NCBI GenBank assembly: GCA_030526445.1
Contig: JAUNCV010000004.1
Coordinates: 390-33,631, forward strand
From: Bacteroidales bacterium
GTDB lineage: Bacteria > Bacteroidota > Bacteroidia > Bacteroidales > UBA3663
Length of the DNA stretch: 33,242 nt
Direction: 5' to 3'
This document shows positions 1-7,171 of the stretch, in pieces. A program made the position numbers and the translations under genes. Each line of letters opens with the position of its first letter. The first letter of the stretch is position 1. The notes beneath the pieces are model-generated. The model did not search any database and had not been told where the DNA came from. It saw only the letters and a list, made by a program, of their open reading frames with translations.

Positions 1-1376
1 GGCAGATTGCGCATAGACATGATGCGAGGCATGCCCGGAGCACCCGAGGCTGAGGCTGCTGCCGGCTGCTGGGCCACAGGGCGAGCGGCGGCTGGCATGG
101 GTTGCGGCTGCGCGGCAGGGCGGGGCTGTGCCGGTGCTGGCTGTGGGGCTACAGTGGCTTGTGGGGCTGCCTGTGGCATGGGGCGCTGCTGCTGGGGCAT
201 GGCCTGCACGGGGCGCTGCTGAGCCGGCTGCTGGGCTACGGGTTGCTGCACCGGTGCGGCGGGCTGAACGGCGGGCTGCACGGGATGCATGATGTGGCAG
301 AGCTTGACCAATGCGAGCTCGACAGAGAGGCGCTTGTTGCGCGAGGCACGGTAGTTGAAATCGCACTCGGCTGCGAGGCTGAGACCCTGATAGAGGAACT
401 GCGGATGACACTGGGCGGACTGCTGCTGATAGCGCTGTGCCACCTCGGGACCCGCCTCGATGAGCGAGAGGGTATTAGGATCGCGAGCCACCATGAGATC
501 GCGCAGATGTGAGGCCAGACCGCCGATGAAATACTGGGGGTCGAAGCCACGACGAATGGCGTCATCGAGCATGAGGAGAACATTGGGCACATTGCCCTGC
601 AATGCGTTATCGACCACGCGGAAAAAGACCTCATAATCAAGGATATTGAGGTTCTGAATGGTGCTCTGATAGGTGACCTTGCCGCCGGTGAAGGAGGTGA
701 TCTGATCGAACATAGAGAGCGAATCGCGCATGCCGCCATCGGCCTTCTGGGCAATGACCTGCAGGGCCTGAGGTTCGGCCACGATGCCCTCTTGCTGGGC
801 AATGTATTGCAGCTGATCAACGATATCGGAGATGGAGATGCGCTGGAAATCGTAGGTCTGACAACGGCTCAAGATGGTGGGGAGAATCTTGTGCTTCTCG
901 GTGGTGGCCATGACAAAGATGGCGTGTGCAGGCGGCTCTTCGAGGGTCTTGAGGAAGGCGTTGAAAGCCTGTGTGGAGAGCATGTGCACCTCATCGATAA
1001 TGAAGACCTTGTAACGCCCCACCTGTGGCGGAATGGCTACCTGCTCAATGAGGTCGCGGATGTGGTCAACGCCATTGTTTGAGGCGGCATCGAGCTCATA
1101 GACATTGTAGGAACGCTGCTCCTGGAACGAGCGGCACGACTCGCACTCGTTGCAAGCCTCGCCCTCGGGGGTGAGATGCTCGCAGTTGATGGTCTTGGCA
1201 AAAATGCGGGCACAGGTGGTTTTGCCCACGCCGCGCGGACCGCAGAAAAGATAGGCATGCGCCAACTTGCCGCCAAGGATGGCATTCTTGAGTGTCTGCA
1301 CGAGGCCCTTCTGCCCCACGACAGTGTGCCAGTTCTGAGGACGATATTTTCGGGCAGAAACAATATATTCTGACAT
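1..1376 (-). CDS. dnaX: DNA polymerase III subunit gamma/tau, 3' end outside window
   Basis: This encodes the clamp-loader ATPase that loads the sliding clamp during replication. About 458 residues are visible and the reading frame runs open off the left edge. The start at 1376 gives MSEYIVSARKYRPQNW, the usual DnaX opening. The protein has a Walker A motif GPRGVGKTT (residues 46-54), a four-cysteine zinc site (C65, C75, C78, C81), a Walker B motif VFIIDEVH and the SRC arginine-finger motif. From about residue 363 onward it becomes a low-complexity Pro/Gln/Ala linker, which explains the GC-rich repetitive DNA at the left edge. It is transcribed divergently from groES from its own promoter at 1396-1427. 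The identification is secure; only the C-terminal tau part is missing. Confidence 0.95.
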   Translation of the reverse strand, partial: MSEYIVSARKYRPQNWHTVVGQKGLVQTLKNAILGGKLAHAYLFCGPRGVGKTTCARIFAKTINCEHLTPEGEACNECESCRSFQEQRSYNVYELDAASNNGVDHIRDLIEQVAIPPQVGRYKVFIIDEVHMLSTQAFNAFLKTLEEPPAHAIFVMATTEKHKILPTILSRCQTYDFQRISISDIVDQLQYIAQQEGIVAEPQALQVIAQKADGGMRDSLSMFDQITSFTGGKVTYQSTIQNLNILDYEVFFRVVDNALQGNVPNVLLMLDDAIRRGFDPQYFIGGLASHLRDLMVARDPNTLSLIEAGPEVAQRYQQQSAQCHPQFLYQGLSLAAECDFNYRASRNKRLSVELALVKLCHIMHPVQPAVQPAAPVQQPVAQQPAQQRPVQAMPQQQRPMPQAAPQATVAPQPAPAQPRPAAQPQPMPAAARPVAQQPAAASASGAPGMPRIMSMRNL

Positions 1377-1395
1377 GATGTTACGTATTTTCGGG

Positions 1396-1427
1396 CAAAG
1401 ATAGCCTCTTTTTTCGAAAACAGCAAA
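1396..1427 (-). promoter_or_regulatory. Bacteroidetes-type housekeeping promoter of dnaX
   Basis: Read on the minus strand, TTTG (1424-1427) is followed by exactly 20 bases and then TATCTTTG (1396-1403). This matches the Bacteroidetes sigma-ABfr consensus TTTG, 19-21 bases, TAnnTTTG. The -7 element lies 20 bases before the dnaX start. Confidence 0.75.
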
Positions 1428-1473
1428 TAAATATATATAAATATGTATTGGCAGACAGGAAATGCAGACATTT

Positions 1474-1489
1474 TGTCAGCTATATGACA
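1474..1489. promoter_or_regulatory. Inverted repeat upstream of the groES promoter (candidate activator site)
   Basis: TGTCA (1474-1478) and TGACA (1485-1489) form an inverted repeat with a six-base spacer, 12 bases before the -24 element. Further GACA half-sites lie at 1454-1457 and 1467-1470, and GACA with TGTC at 1467-1477 makes a second overlapping dyad. Such clusters are plausible binding sites for a sigma-54 activator or a repressor. No specific regulator can be named. Confidence 0.4.
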
Positions 1490-1500
1490 GAAAGATTGAT

Positions 1501-1516
1501 TGGCACACAATTTGCA
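1501..1516 (+). promoter_or_regulatory. Sigma-54 (RpoN) -24/-12 promoter of groES-groEL
   Basis: TGGCAC (1501-1506), five bases, then TTGCA (1512-1516) matches the sigma-54 consensus TGGCAC-N5-TTGCW. The invariant GG and GC are separated by the required ten bases. Transcription would start near 1527, giving a leader of about 33 bases. No good TAnnTTTG element was found on the plus strand in this intergenic region. CIRCE was not found either. Confidence 0.65.
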
Positions 1517-1559
1517 GTGATACGAGCAGCAAATAATAACTCATAAAAAAATATACACA

Positions 1560-1832
1560 ATGAACATTAAACCACTTGCAGACCGCGTGCTCGTTAAGCC
1601 CGCTCCTGCTGAGACCAAGACAATCGGCGGCATCATTATTCCAGACACCGCTAAGGAGAAGCCTATGAAGGGCGAAGTTGTGGCTGCCGGCAATGGCACC
1701 AAGGACGAGGAGATGATCCTCAAGGTGGGTGACACCGTGCTCTATGGCAAGTATGCCGGACAGGAACTTGAGTTCGAGGGCGAGAAGTATCTCATCATGC
1801 GTCAGAGCGACGTGATGGCTGTGCTCGCTTAA
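1560..1832 (+). CDS. groES: Co-chaperonin GroES
   Basis: This 90-residue co-chaperonin forms the heptameric lid of the GroEL folding chamber in the cytoplasm. MNIKPLADRVLVKPAPAE at the start, the mobile-loop region with GGIIIPDTAKEKP at residues 23-35, and the C-terminal YLIMRQSDVMAVLA are typical. Its length is normal for the family. It lies 38 bases before groEL with no terminator between, so the two form the classic bicistronic operon. The promoter in front is of sigma-54 type rather than the usual Bacteroidetes type. Confidence 0.98.
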   Translation: MNIKPLADRVLVKPAPAETKTIGGIIIPDTAKEKPMKGEVVAAGNGTKDEEMILKVGDTVLYGKYAGQELEFEGEKYLIMRQSDVMAVLA

Positions 1833-1870
1833 TATCTCATTTCTAATTCTTGAAAATAAAACAAACAACT

Positions 1871-3502
1871 ATGGCAAAAATCATTAAATTCGATACAGAG
1901 AGCCGCGACCTGCTCAAGAGCGGCGTTGACCAGCTCGCTAACGCAGTGAAGGTAACCCTCGGTCCTAAGGGCCGCAACGTGATCATTGAGAAGAAGTTTG
2001 GTGCACCACACATCACCAAGGATGGCGTGAGCGTGGCTAAGGAGATTGAGCTCGAAGACCCATTTGAGAACATGGGCGCACAGCTCATCAAGGAGGTGGC
2101 AAGCAAGACCGGCGACTCGGCCGGCGATGGCACCACCACCGCTACCGTGCTGGCTCAGAGCATCATTGGCGTGGGCCTCAAGAACGTAACCGCTGGTGCT
2201 AACCCAATGGACCTGAAGCGCGGCATCGATAAGGCTGTGGCTAAGGTGGTTGAGAGCATCAAGGAGCAGAGCGAGGAGATTGGTGACGACTACACCAAGA
2301 TTGAGAACGTGGCTCGCATTTCGGCCAACAACGATGAGGAGATTGGTAAGCTCATCGCCGAGGCTATGAAGACTGTGAAGAAGGAGGGCGTGATCACCGT
2401 TGAGGAGGCTAAGGGCACCGACACCACCGTGGATGTGGTTGAGGGCATGCAGTTTGACCGCGGCTTCATTTCGCCATACTTCATGAACAATACTGACAAG
2501 ATGACCTGCGAACTTGACCAGCCATTCATCTTGATTCACGACAAGAAGATTTCGAACCTGCAGGACATCCTGCCAGTGCTCGAGCCTATTGCTAAGCAGG
2601 GCCGCCCACTCCTCATCATTGCCGAGGATGTTGACAGCCAGGCACTCACCACCCTCGTGCTCAACAGCATGCGCGGTGCGCTGAAGGTGTGCGCTGTGAA
2701 GGCTCCTGGTTTTGGCGACCGCCGCAAGGAGATGCTTCAGGATATTGCTACACTGACCGGTGGTATCGTGATCAGCGAAGAGGTTGGCTTGAAGCTTGAG
2801 AACGCTACCTTCGAGATGCTGGGTCAGGCCGACAAGGTGACCGTGAGCAAGGAGAACACCACCATTGTGGATGGTGCAGGCCAGAAGGAGGCTATTGCTC
2901 AGCGCGTGGCTACCATCAAGGCTCAGATTGAGAAGACCACCTCTGACTATGACCGCGAGAAGCTGCAGGAGCGCCTTGCTAAGCTGGCTGGCGGTGTGGC
3001 TGTGCTCCATGTGGGTGCTGCAAGCGAGGTAGAGATGAAGGAGAAGAAGGACCGTGTGGACGATGCACTCTGCGCTACCCGTGCCGCTATGGCCGAGGGT
3101 ATTGTGCCTGGTGGCGGCGTGGCATTTATCCGCGCTACCGAGAAGCTTGAGGGCATGAAGGGCGACAACGACGACGAGACCCTCGGCATCGAGATTGTGA
3201 AGCGCGCCATTGAGGAGCCTATGCGCCAGATTGTTGCCAACGCTGGCAAGGAGGGCGCTGTGATTGTGCAGAAGGTGAAGGAGGGCAAGGGTGACTTCGG
3301 TTACAATGCTCGCACCGATGTGTATGAGAACTTCCTCTCGGCAGGTGTCATTGACCCAGCCAAGGTGACCCGCGTGGCACTTGAGAATGCGGCTTCGATT
3401 GCAGGCATGTTCCTCACCACCGAGTGTGTGATTGCCGACAAGCCAGCCCCAGAACCAGCTATGCCAGCAGGCGGTGCTCCAGGCATGGGCGGCATGATGT
3501 AA
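1871..3502 (+). CDS. groEL: Chaperonin GroEL
   Basis: This 543-residue ATPase forms the 14-subunit folding chamber. The start at 1871 gives MAKIIKFDTESRDLLKSGVD, the conserved opening. An upstream in-frame ATG at 1850 would add seven residues (MKIKQTT) that GroEL proteins lack, so it was not used. The ATP-binding GDGTTTATVLAQ motif lies near residues 86-97, and GGGVAFIRA is near residues 414-422. The C-terminus ends in a short Gly/Met-rich tail (GGAPGMGGMM), as expected. It is cotranscribed with groES and closed by a hairpin terminator. Confidence 0.98.
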   Translation: MAKIIKFDTESRDLLKSGVDQLANAVKVTLGPKGRNVIIEKKFGAPHITKDGVSVAKEIELEDPFENMGAQLIKEVASKTGDSAGDGTTTATVLAQSIIGVGLKNVTAGANPMDLKRGIDKAVAKVVESIKEQSEEIGDDYTKIENVARISANNDEEIGKLIAEAMKTVKKEGVITVEEAKGTDTTVDVVEGMQFDRGFISPYFMNNTDKMTCELDQPFILIHDKKISNLQDILPVLEPIAKQGRPLLIIAEDVDSQALTTLVLNSMRGALKVCAVKAPGFGDRRKEMLQDIATLTGGIVISEEVGLKLENATFEMLGQADKVTVSKENTTIVDGAGQKEAIAQRVATIKAQIEKTTSDYDREKLQERLAKLAGGVAVLHVGAASEVEMKEKKDRVDDALCATRAAMAEGIVPGGGVAFIRATEKLEGMKGDNDDETLGIEIVKRAIEEPMRQIVANAGKEGAVIVQKVKEGKGDFGYNARTDVYENFLSAGVIDPAKVTRVALENAASIAGMFLTTECVIADKPAPEPAMPAGGAPGMGGMM

Positions 3503-3524
3503 TGCGCGTGCAAACATTATAAAT

Positions 3525-3576
3525 AAAAATACCCGCATAGCAAAATTTAGTGGCTGTGTGGGTATTTTAGTTTTTT
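3525..3576 (+). terminator. Rho-independent terminator after groEL
   Basis: AAAATACCCGCA (3526-3537) pairs with TGTGGGTATTTT (3557-3568) to form a 12-bp stem with one G-T pair. It is followed by AG and a run of six T (3571-3576), and lies 23 bases after the groEL stop. Confidence 0.85.
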
Positions 3577-3598
3577 CGCCCAAGCACTGTGCGCAAAT

Positions 3599-3630
3599 TT
3601 TGGTCAACTAAAGAAGATTTATTATATTTG
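3599..3630 (+). promoter_or_regulatory. Bacteroidetes-type promoter of the nusB-coaE run
   Basis: TTTG (3599-3602), a 20-base spacer, then TATATTTG (3623-3630) is an exact match to the TTTG and TAnnTTTG elements. The -7 element lies 28 bases before nusB. Confidence 0.75.
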
Positions 3631-3658
3631 CGCGTAATTTTTATTAGAACAGACAGAT

Positions 3659-4582
3659 ATGATTAATAGACTTTTGATCCGCATAAAGACCGCTCAGTTG
3701 GTATATGCATACATGCAGGGTTCTATGGATCGCCTTACATGCGACGACCAGTTGGCCAATTCGCTCGAAGCAGGATATGAACTTTATAACTACCTGCTCG
3801 CGCTCATCGTGAAGGTGACCGATTACCGCCGTATGCAGCTCGAGACTGGCAAGAAGAAGTTTATGCCAAGCCTTGAGGAGCGCAGACCAAACACCCGCTT
3901 TGCCGACAACCGCGTGGCGGTGATGATTGCCGAGAAGAGCCACGTGCTGGAGTATTGCGAGGAGCACAAGCTGCTCAACGACTTCGACACCGAAATGTAT
4001 CGCTCACTGCTCGACCAGATTATGGAGACCGAGGCATACAAGCGATTTATGGCACAGGCCGAGCCACCAACATTCGAGGATGAAAAGACCCTCTGGAAGG
4101 AGATCTTCCAGCAGGTGATTAACAACAACATCAAGCTCGATGAGGCTCTTGAGGAGAAGCGTCTCTACTGGAACGATGACCTGGCTACCATCACCGAGTT
4201 TGTGATCAAGGCCATCAACAAGCTGAAGGAGGACGCCGAGGAGGTGAAACTTGCACCAATGTTCAGCCGCGAGGACGACCGCAAGTTTGCCATGGAGCTC
4301 TTCCACCACGCTATTGACGAGGCACAGGAGTATGAGGCACTCATCGGCAAGAATGCTTCGAACTGGCACATTGACCGCATGCCACTCATGGACAAGGTGA
4401 TTATGATCACTGCTTTGGCCGAGATCAAGAACTTCTTTGACATTCCAACCCGCATCTCGATGAACGAGTATATTGAGCTGGCTAAGCACTATTGCGCGCT
4501 CGACACCGCCCGCTTCGTCAACGGCATCCTCGACAAGATTGTGAAGGAGTGGAAGAAAGAGGGCGTCATTACAAAGGCATAA
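3659..4582 (+). CDS. nusB: Transcription antitermination factor NusB
   Basis: NusB binds boxA RNA with NusE/S10 in the rRNA antitermination complex. At 307 residues it is about twice the size of E. coli NusB, but this length is usual in Bacteroidetes, where a helical N-terminal region precedes the NusB fold. The N-terminus MINRLLIRIKTAQLVYAYMQ resembles the NusB opening. The C-terminal third (roughly residues 230-300, with WHIDRMPLMDKVIMITALAE, then ISMNEYIELAKHY and FVNGILDKI) carries the family signature. It starts a run with yajC, a ybbR-like gene and coaE, with gaps of 54 bases or less. Confidence 0.93.
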   Translation: MINRLLIRIKTAQLVYAYMQGSMDRLTCDDQLANSLEAGYELYNYLLALIVKVTDYRRMQLETGKKKFMPSLEERRPNTRFADNRVAVMIAEKSHVLEYCEEHKLLNDFDTEMYRSLLDQIMETEAYKRFMAQAEPPTFEDEKTLWKEIFQQVINNNIKLDEALEEKRLYWNDDLATITEFVIKAINKLKEDAEEVKLAPMFSREDDRKFAMELFHHAIDEAQEYEALIGKNASNWHIDRMPLMDKVIMITALAEIKNFFDIPTRISMNEYIELAKHYCALDTARFVNGILDKIVKEWKKEGVITKA

Positions 4583-4636
4583 AAACAAGCAACTCAAAAC
4601 AAGCAAGCGTAAGTTTGCGTAATAACATAACAAAAA

Positions 4637-4999
4637 ATGAATTTTATTTTCCTTCAGGCCGAGGCAGCAGCTGCTGAGGCTCCTATGGCTGGCGGCTCTG
4701 CATGGGGCCAGATTCTTTGGATTGTAGCCATCATTGCAGTGTTCTATTTCTTCATGATTCGCCCACAGAACAAGCAGCGCCAGAAGCTGGCTGAGGAGCG
4801 CAACAACATGAAGGTTGGCGACAGCGTGGTAACTGCAAGCGGTGTGTATGGCAAGATTGACGGCATCAACACCGTGACCGACGCTAAGGGCAAGACCCAG
4901 GTGGAGAGCTTCATCATCAAGCTCAAGCCAGACTACACCACCCGCATCGTAGTGTATAAGGACTGCGTAAACAAGGACATCAGCTCTTTGGGCCAGTAA
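4637..4999 (+). CDS. yajC: Preprotein translocase subunit YajC
   Basis: This 120-residue inner-membrane protein is an accessory of the SecDF-YajC complex. It has one membrane helix (about residues 26-43, ILWIVAIIAVFYFFMIRP) directly followed by the family motif RPQNKQRQK. The cytoplasmic domain contains GDSVVTASGVYGKI, also typical. The short Ala-rich N-terminus before the helix is common in Bacteroidetes versions. It lies 54 bases after nusB and 4 bases before the YbbR-like gene. Confidence 0.95.
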   Translation: MNFIFLQAEAAAAEAPMAGGSAWGQILWIVAIIAVFYFFMIRPQNKQRQKLAEERNNMKVGDSVVTASGVYGKIDGINTVTDAKGKTQVESFIIKLKPDYTTRIVVYKDCVNKDISSLGQ

Positions 5000-5003
5000 T
5001 ATA

Positions 5004-5999
5004 ATGCGCAAAACCCCGAAATGGATAACGAATGTCATTGACACCCTGTCGATCATAAACCGACGGGATGCAGTGACATTCGCTGTTTTTGTAGTCATTG
5101 CAACAGGTTTCTGGTTTGCCACAACCGCCTATCAGAAGACCGATGCCACCTTCTCGGTGAAGCTGGAAATTGAAGGGCAGCCTGCCAACGATGTGTTTAC
5201 GACACACGTGCCTACAGAGCTCAAAGTGACCCTGTACGACACCAACAGCAGCCTGCTGCAATATAGATATAACCGCGACATCAAGACACTGACGGTGGAC
5301 TTCTCGCGCTATGCCGATGTGGCGGGCAACTTCAGAATTTCGGGCGCTGAGCTGCAATCGCTTTTGCTCAATAACCTGAAATCGACCACACAGATTACGG
5401 CTATTTCGCCCTCGCTGGTCGATGCACGCTATGCCGTGACAGGCGATGGCAAACGCTTGCCAGTGAAGATAAAAGGCGTATATACGGCAGCAGGCAACTA
5501 CCGCGACTTCGCTCCTACCATTGCCCCAGACTCGGTGCTGGTGCATGCCCCAAGCTATATTCTTGACACGCTGAAGAGTGTGGTGACCGAACCCCTATCC
5601 TACTACGGGCTGAAAGATACGCTGCACGTGAAGCAGGCTATTGCCCTGCCGGTGGGCGTAAAGGCAAGTCCAGACTCGGTGAACATCACGATACCGGTGG
5701 TGCAATATGTTGAGAAGCACCTCACCCATGTGCCCATCAAGGCGATAAACCTGCCACCCGGCAAGGAGCTGATACTCTTCCCCCGCGAAGCAGAAATCTC
5801 GATGCTGGCCAACTTTGAACAATATAACCACATCAATGCAGGCGGCTTCAGGCTCACGGTGAACTATGACAGCATCAAGAGCGACAGCCAGCAGTATCTG
5901 CCCGTAGAACTGAGATCGGCCTACGACAACAGGGTGATTGAGTGCGTGAAGATTTATCCCGACAAAGTGGAATATTCAATTGACGAGGAGAGCAAATAA
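5004..5999 (+). CDS. YbbR-like domain protein
   Basis: This 331-residue membrane-anchored protein has an N-terminal helix (about residues 24-42, VTFAVFVVIATGFWFATTA) and an extracytoplasmic all-beta part. The repeat pattern, with phrases such as LPVKIKGVYTAAGNYRDF and PDSVLVHAPSYILDTLKSV, is that of YbbR (CdaR-like) domains. In other phyla YbbR-domain proteins regulate the diadenylate cyclase CdaA, but no cdaA is next to this gene, so that role is not shown here. Its stop overlaps the coaE start by one base, so the two are translationally coupled. The nusB-yajC-ybbR-coaE order is, as far as I recall, common in Bacteroidales. Confidence 0.8.
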   Translation: MRKTPKWITNVIDTLSIINRRDAVTFAVFVVIATGFWFATTAYQKTDATFSVKLEIEGQPANDVFTTHVPTELKVTLYDTNSSLLQYRYNRDIKTLTVDFSRYADVAGNFRISGAELQSLLLNNLKSTTQITAISPSLVDARYAVTGDGKRLPVKIKGVYTAAGNYRDFAPTIAPDSVLVHAPSYILDTLKSVVTEPLSYYGLKDTLHVKQAIALPVGVKASPDSVNITIPVVQYVEKHLTHVPIKAINLPPGKELILFPREAEISMLANFEQYNHINAGGFRLTVNYDSIKSDSQQYLPVELRSAYDNRVIECVKIYPDKVEYSIDEESK

Positions 6000-6559
6000 T
6001 GATCATAGCAATAACTGGAGGCATAGGCAGCGGAAAATCGATTGTGAGCCGCGTGCTCGAGATTATGGGCCACAAGGTGTATGACTGCGACCGAGAGGCC
6101 AAACGCCTCATGCTTGAGGACCCCGAACTGATAGCGCAGCTCAAGGCCACCTTTGGCGAAGAGACCTACCTGCCCAACGGCATGCTGAACAAGCCCTATC
6201 TGGCAGCAGAGATATTTGGCGATGAGGCAAAACTCAAGACCATGAACAGCCTGGTGCACCCAGCCGTGGCGCGCGACTTCATGGCTTCGGGCTGCCAGTT
6301 TGTGGAGAGCGCCATTCTCTATGAATCGGGCTTCGACCAAAAGATACATCACGACCAGGTGTGGTGTGTGGCTGCACCGCTGGAACTGCGCATACAGCGT
6401 GCCCTGATACGCGACAATGCACAGCGCGAACAGGTGCTGGCCCGCATTGAGAGCCAGATGGCGCAGGAGGAGAAAATAGCGCGAGCCGATGCCACGATTT
6501 GGAATGACAGCGAACATTCGATTATTGAGCAAATCAATACTTTATTAGGATTGATTTGA
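5999..6559 (+). CDS. coaE: Dephospho-CoA kinase
   Basis: This cytoplasmic enzyme phosphorylates dephospho-CoA with ATP, the last step of coenzyme A synthesis. The P-loop GGIGSGKS is at residues 7-14, followed by VYDCDREAKRLM, the CoaE substrate-binding region. The 186-residue length is slightly short but normal. The start overlaps the ybbR-like stop by one base. The C-terminal codons for IEQINTLL recur 53 bases downstream outside the gene (see 6580-6600), so the present stop may be derived. Confidence 0.93.
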   Translation: MIIAITGGIGSGKSIVSRVLEIMGHKVYDCDREAKRLMLEDPELIAQLKATFGEETYLPNGMLNKPYLAAEIFGDEAKLKTMNSLVHPAVARDFMASGCQFVESAILYESGFDQKIHHDQVWCVAAPLELRIQRALIRDNAQREQVLARIESQMAQEEKIARADATIWNDSEHSIIEQINTLLGLI

Positions 6560-6600
6560 ACGATATATCTTTTGATATCGAGCAAATCAATGCTTTATTA
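6527..6600 (+). repeat. Duplicated coaE tail: two 21-bp direct repeats
   Basis: GAGCAAATCAATACTTTATTA (6527-6547, inside coaE) and GAGCAAATCAATGCTTTATTA (6580-6600, after its stop) differ at one base. The second copy reads NDISFDIEQINALLK then stop. It resembles the gene's own end (NDSEHSIIEQINTLL), but is out of frame with it. Confidence 0.7.
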
Positions 6601-6611
6601 AAATAAGAAAA

Positions 6612-6641
6612 GCGAGCCACAACACTGTGACTCGCCTTTTT
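6612..6641. terminator. Bidirectional terminator between coaE and the thioesterase gene
   Basis: GCGAGCCACA (6612-6621) pairs with TGTGACTCGC (6626-6635) around the loop ACAC, with one mismatch. On the plus strand it is followed by T-rich sequence (6637-6641). On the minus strand it is followed by TTTTCTTATTTT. It can therefore end both convergent operons. Confidence 0.8.
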
Positions 6642-6648
6642 ATTTAGT

Positions 6649-6714
6649 AGCTTTAGCTATTCGTGCTTTAGCATTCGTGGCTAAAAGCCATTCGTAAACC
6701 GAAGGTTTATTCGT
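6649..6714. repeat. Array of four ATTCGT units, each preceded by a different mini-hairpin
   Basis: ATTCGT occurs at 6659-6664, 6673-6678, 6690-6695 and 6709-6714. The stretches before them are each a perfect small palindrome: AGCTTTAGCT, GCTTTAGC, GGCTAAAAGCC and AAACCGAAGGTTT. The last unit includes the end codons of the thioesterase gene. Confidence 0.7.
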
Positions 6715-7144
6715 CCTCCTGCCCTATGCCATACTTCTTCTGCCATTCGGTGTAGTAGTCTGGCGACTCGAGCATAAGCGCTCCGCTTTCGTCGATAAAC
6801 AGCTGCGTGGTAGTAGCCTTGATGCAGAGAGCATTGTCGCGCTCACGGCGTATCTCGTAGCTATAGTCGAGACGGGCGCCCATCTTATAGACATAGCGCG
6901 TGCGGATCACTGCCACATCATTGAGCGCCAAAGGAGCATAGTACTTAACATGCATATCGACAATAGGCGCATACTTGCCCGAAGCAGCGATATCGGCATA
7001 ACCAATGCCTGGATAATGGCGGCCGAAAGACTCGCGTCCATCCTCGAGATACTTGACATAGGAACCATGCCACACCACCTGCATCTGGTCTATTTCGGAG
7101 AAACGAACAACCACCTTGCAGATATCCTCAAGTTTCACTTTCAT
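6707..7144 (-). CDS. Acyl-CoA/ACP thioesterase, 4-hydroxybenzoyl-CoA thioesterase type
   Basis: This is a 145-residue single hotdog-fold protein. The region FSEIDQMQVVWHGSYVKYLEDGR (16-38) matches the 4HBT active-site segment R/F-x-x-x-D-x-M-x-x-V-x-x-x-x-Y-x-x-Y-x-E, with D19 as the predicted catalytic aspartate. It is the last gene of the polyene-type operon, 27 bases after the LolA-like gene. In aryl-polyene and flexirubin clusters, 4HBT-type thioesterases are regular members and are thought to release or edit acyl chains. The substrate here is not known. Its last codons merge with the ATTCGT hairpin array. Confidence 0.85.
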   Translation of the reverse strand: MKVKLEDICKVVVRFSEIDQMQVVWHGSYVKYLEDGRESFGRHYPGIGYADIAASGKYAPIVDMHVKYYAPLALNDVAVIRTRYVYKMGARLDYSYEIRRERDNALCIKATTTQLFIDESGALMLESPDYYTEWQKKYGIGQEDE

Positions 7145-7171
7145 ACGATTAGAGCACGAGAAAAAGAGACT

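Noticed and set aside
1..222. Cys/Gly/Ala-rich plus-strand frames at the left edge
   Set aside because: They are reverse-strand readings of the Pro/Gln/Ala-rich DnaX linker, a low-complexity artefact.
236..820. 194-codon minus-strand frame inside dnaX
   Set aside because: It is out of frame with the clear DnaX protein, which explains the same bases with all expected motifs.
1829..3607. 592-codon open frame on the minus strand opposite groEL
   Set aside because: It mirrors the strongly biased codon use of groEL, has His/Leu-rich composition without domains, and lacks a promoter; it is a shadow frame.
4004..5122. 372-codon minus-strand frame across nusB and yajC
   Set aside because: It spans two recognised genes and their gap on the other strand and shows no family features.
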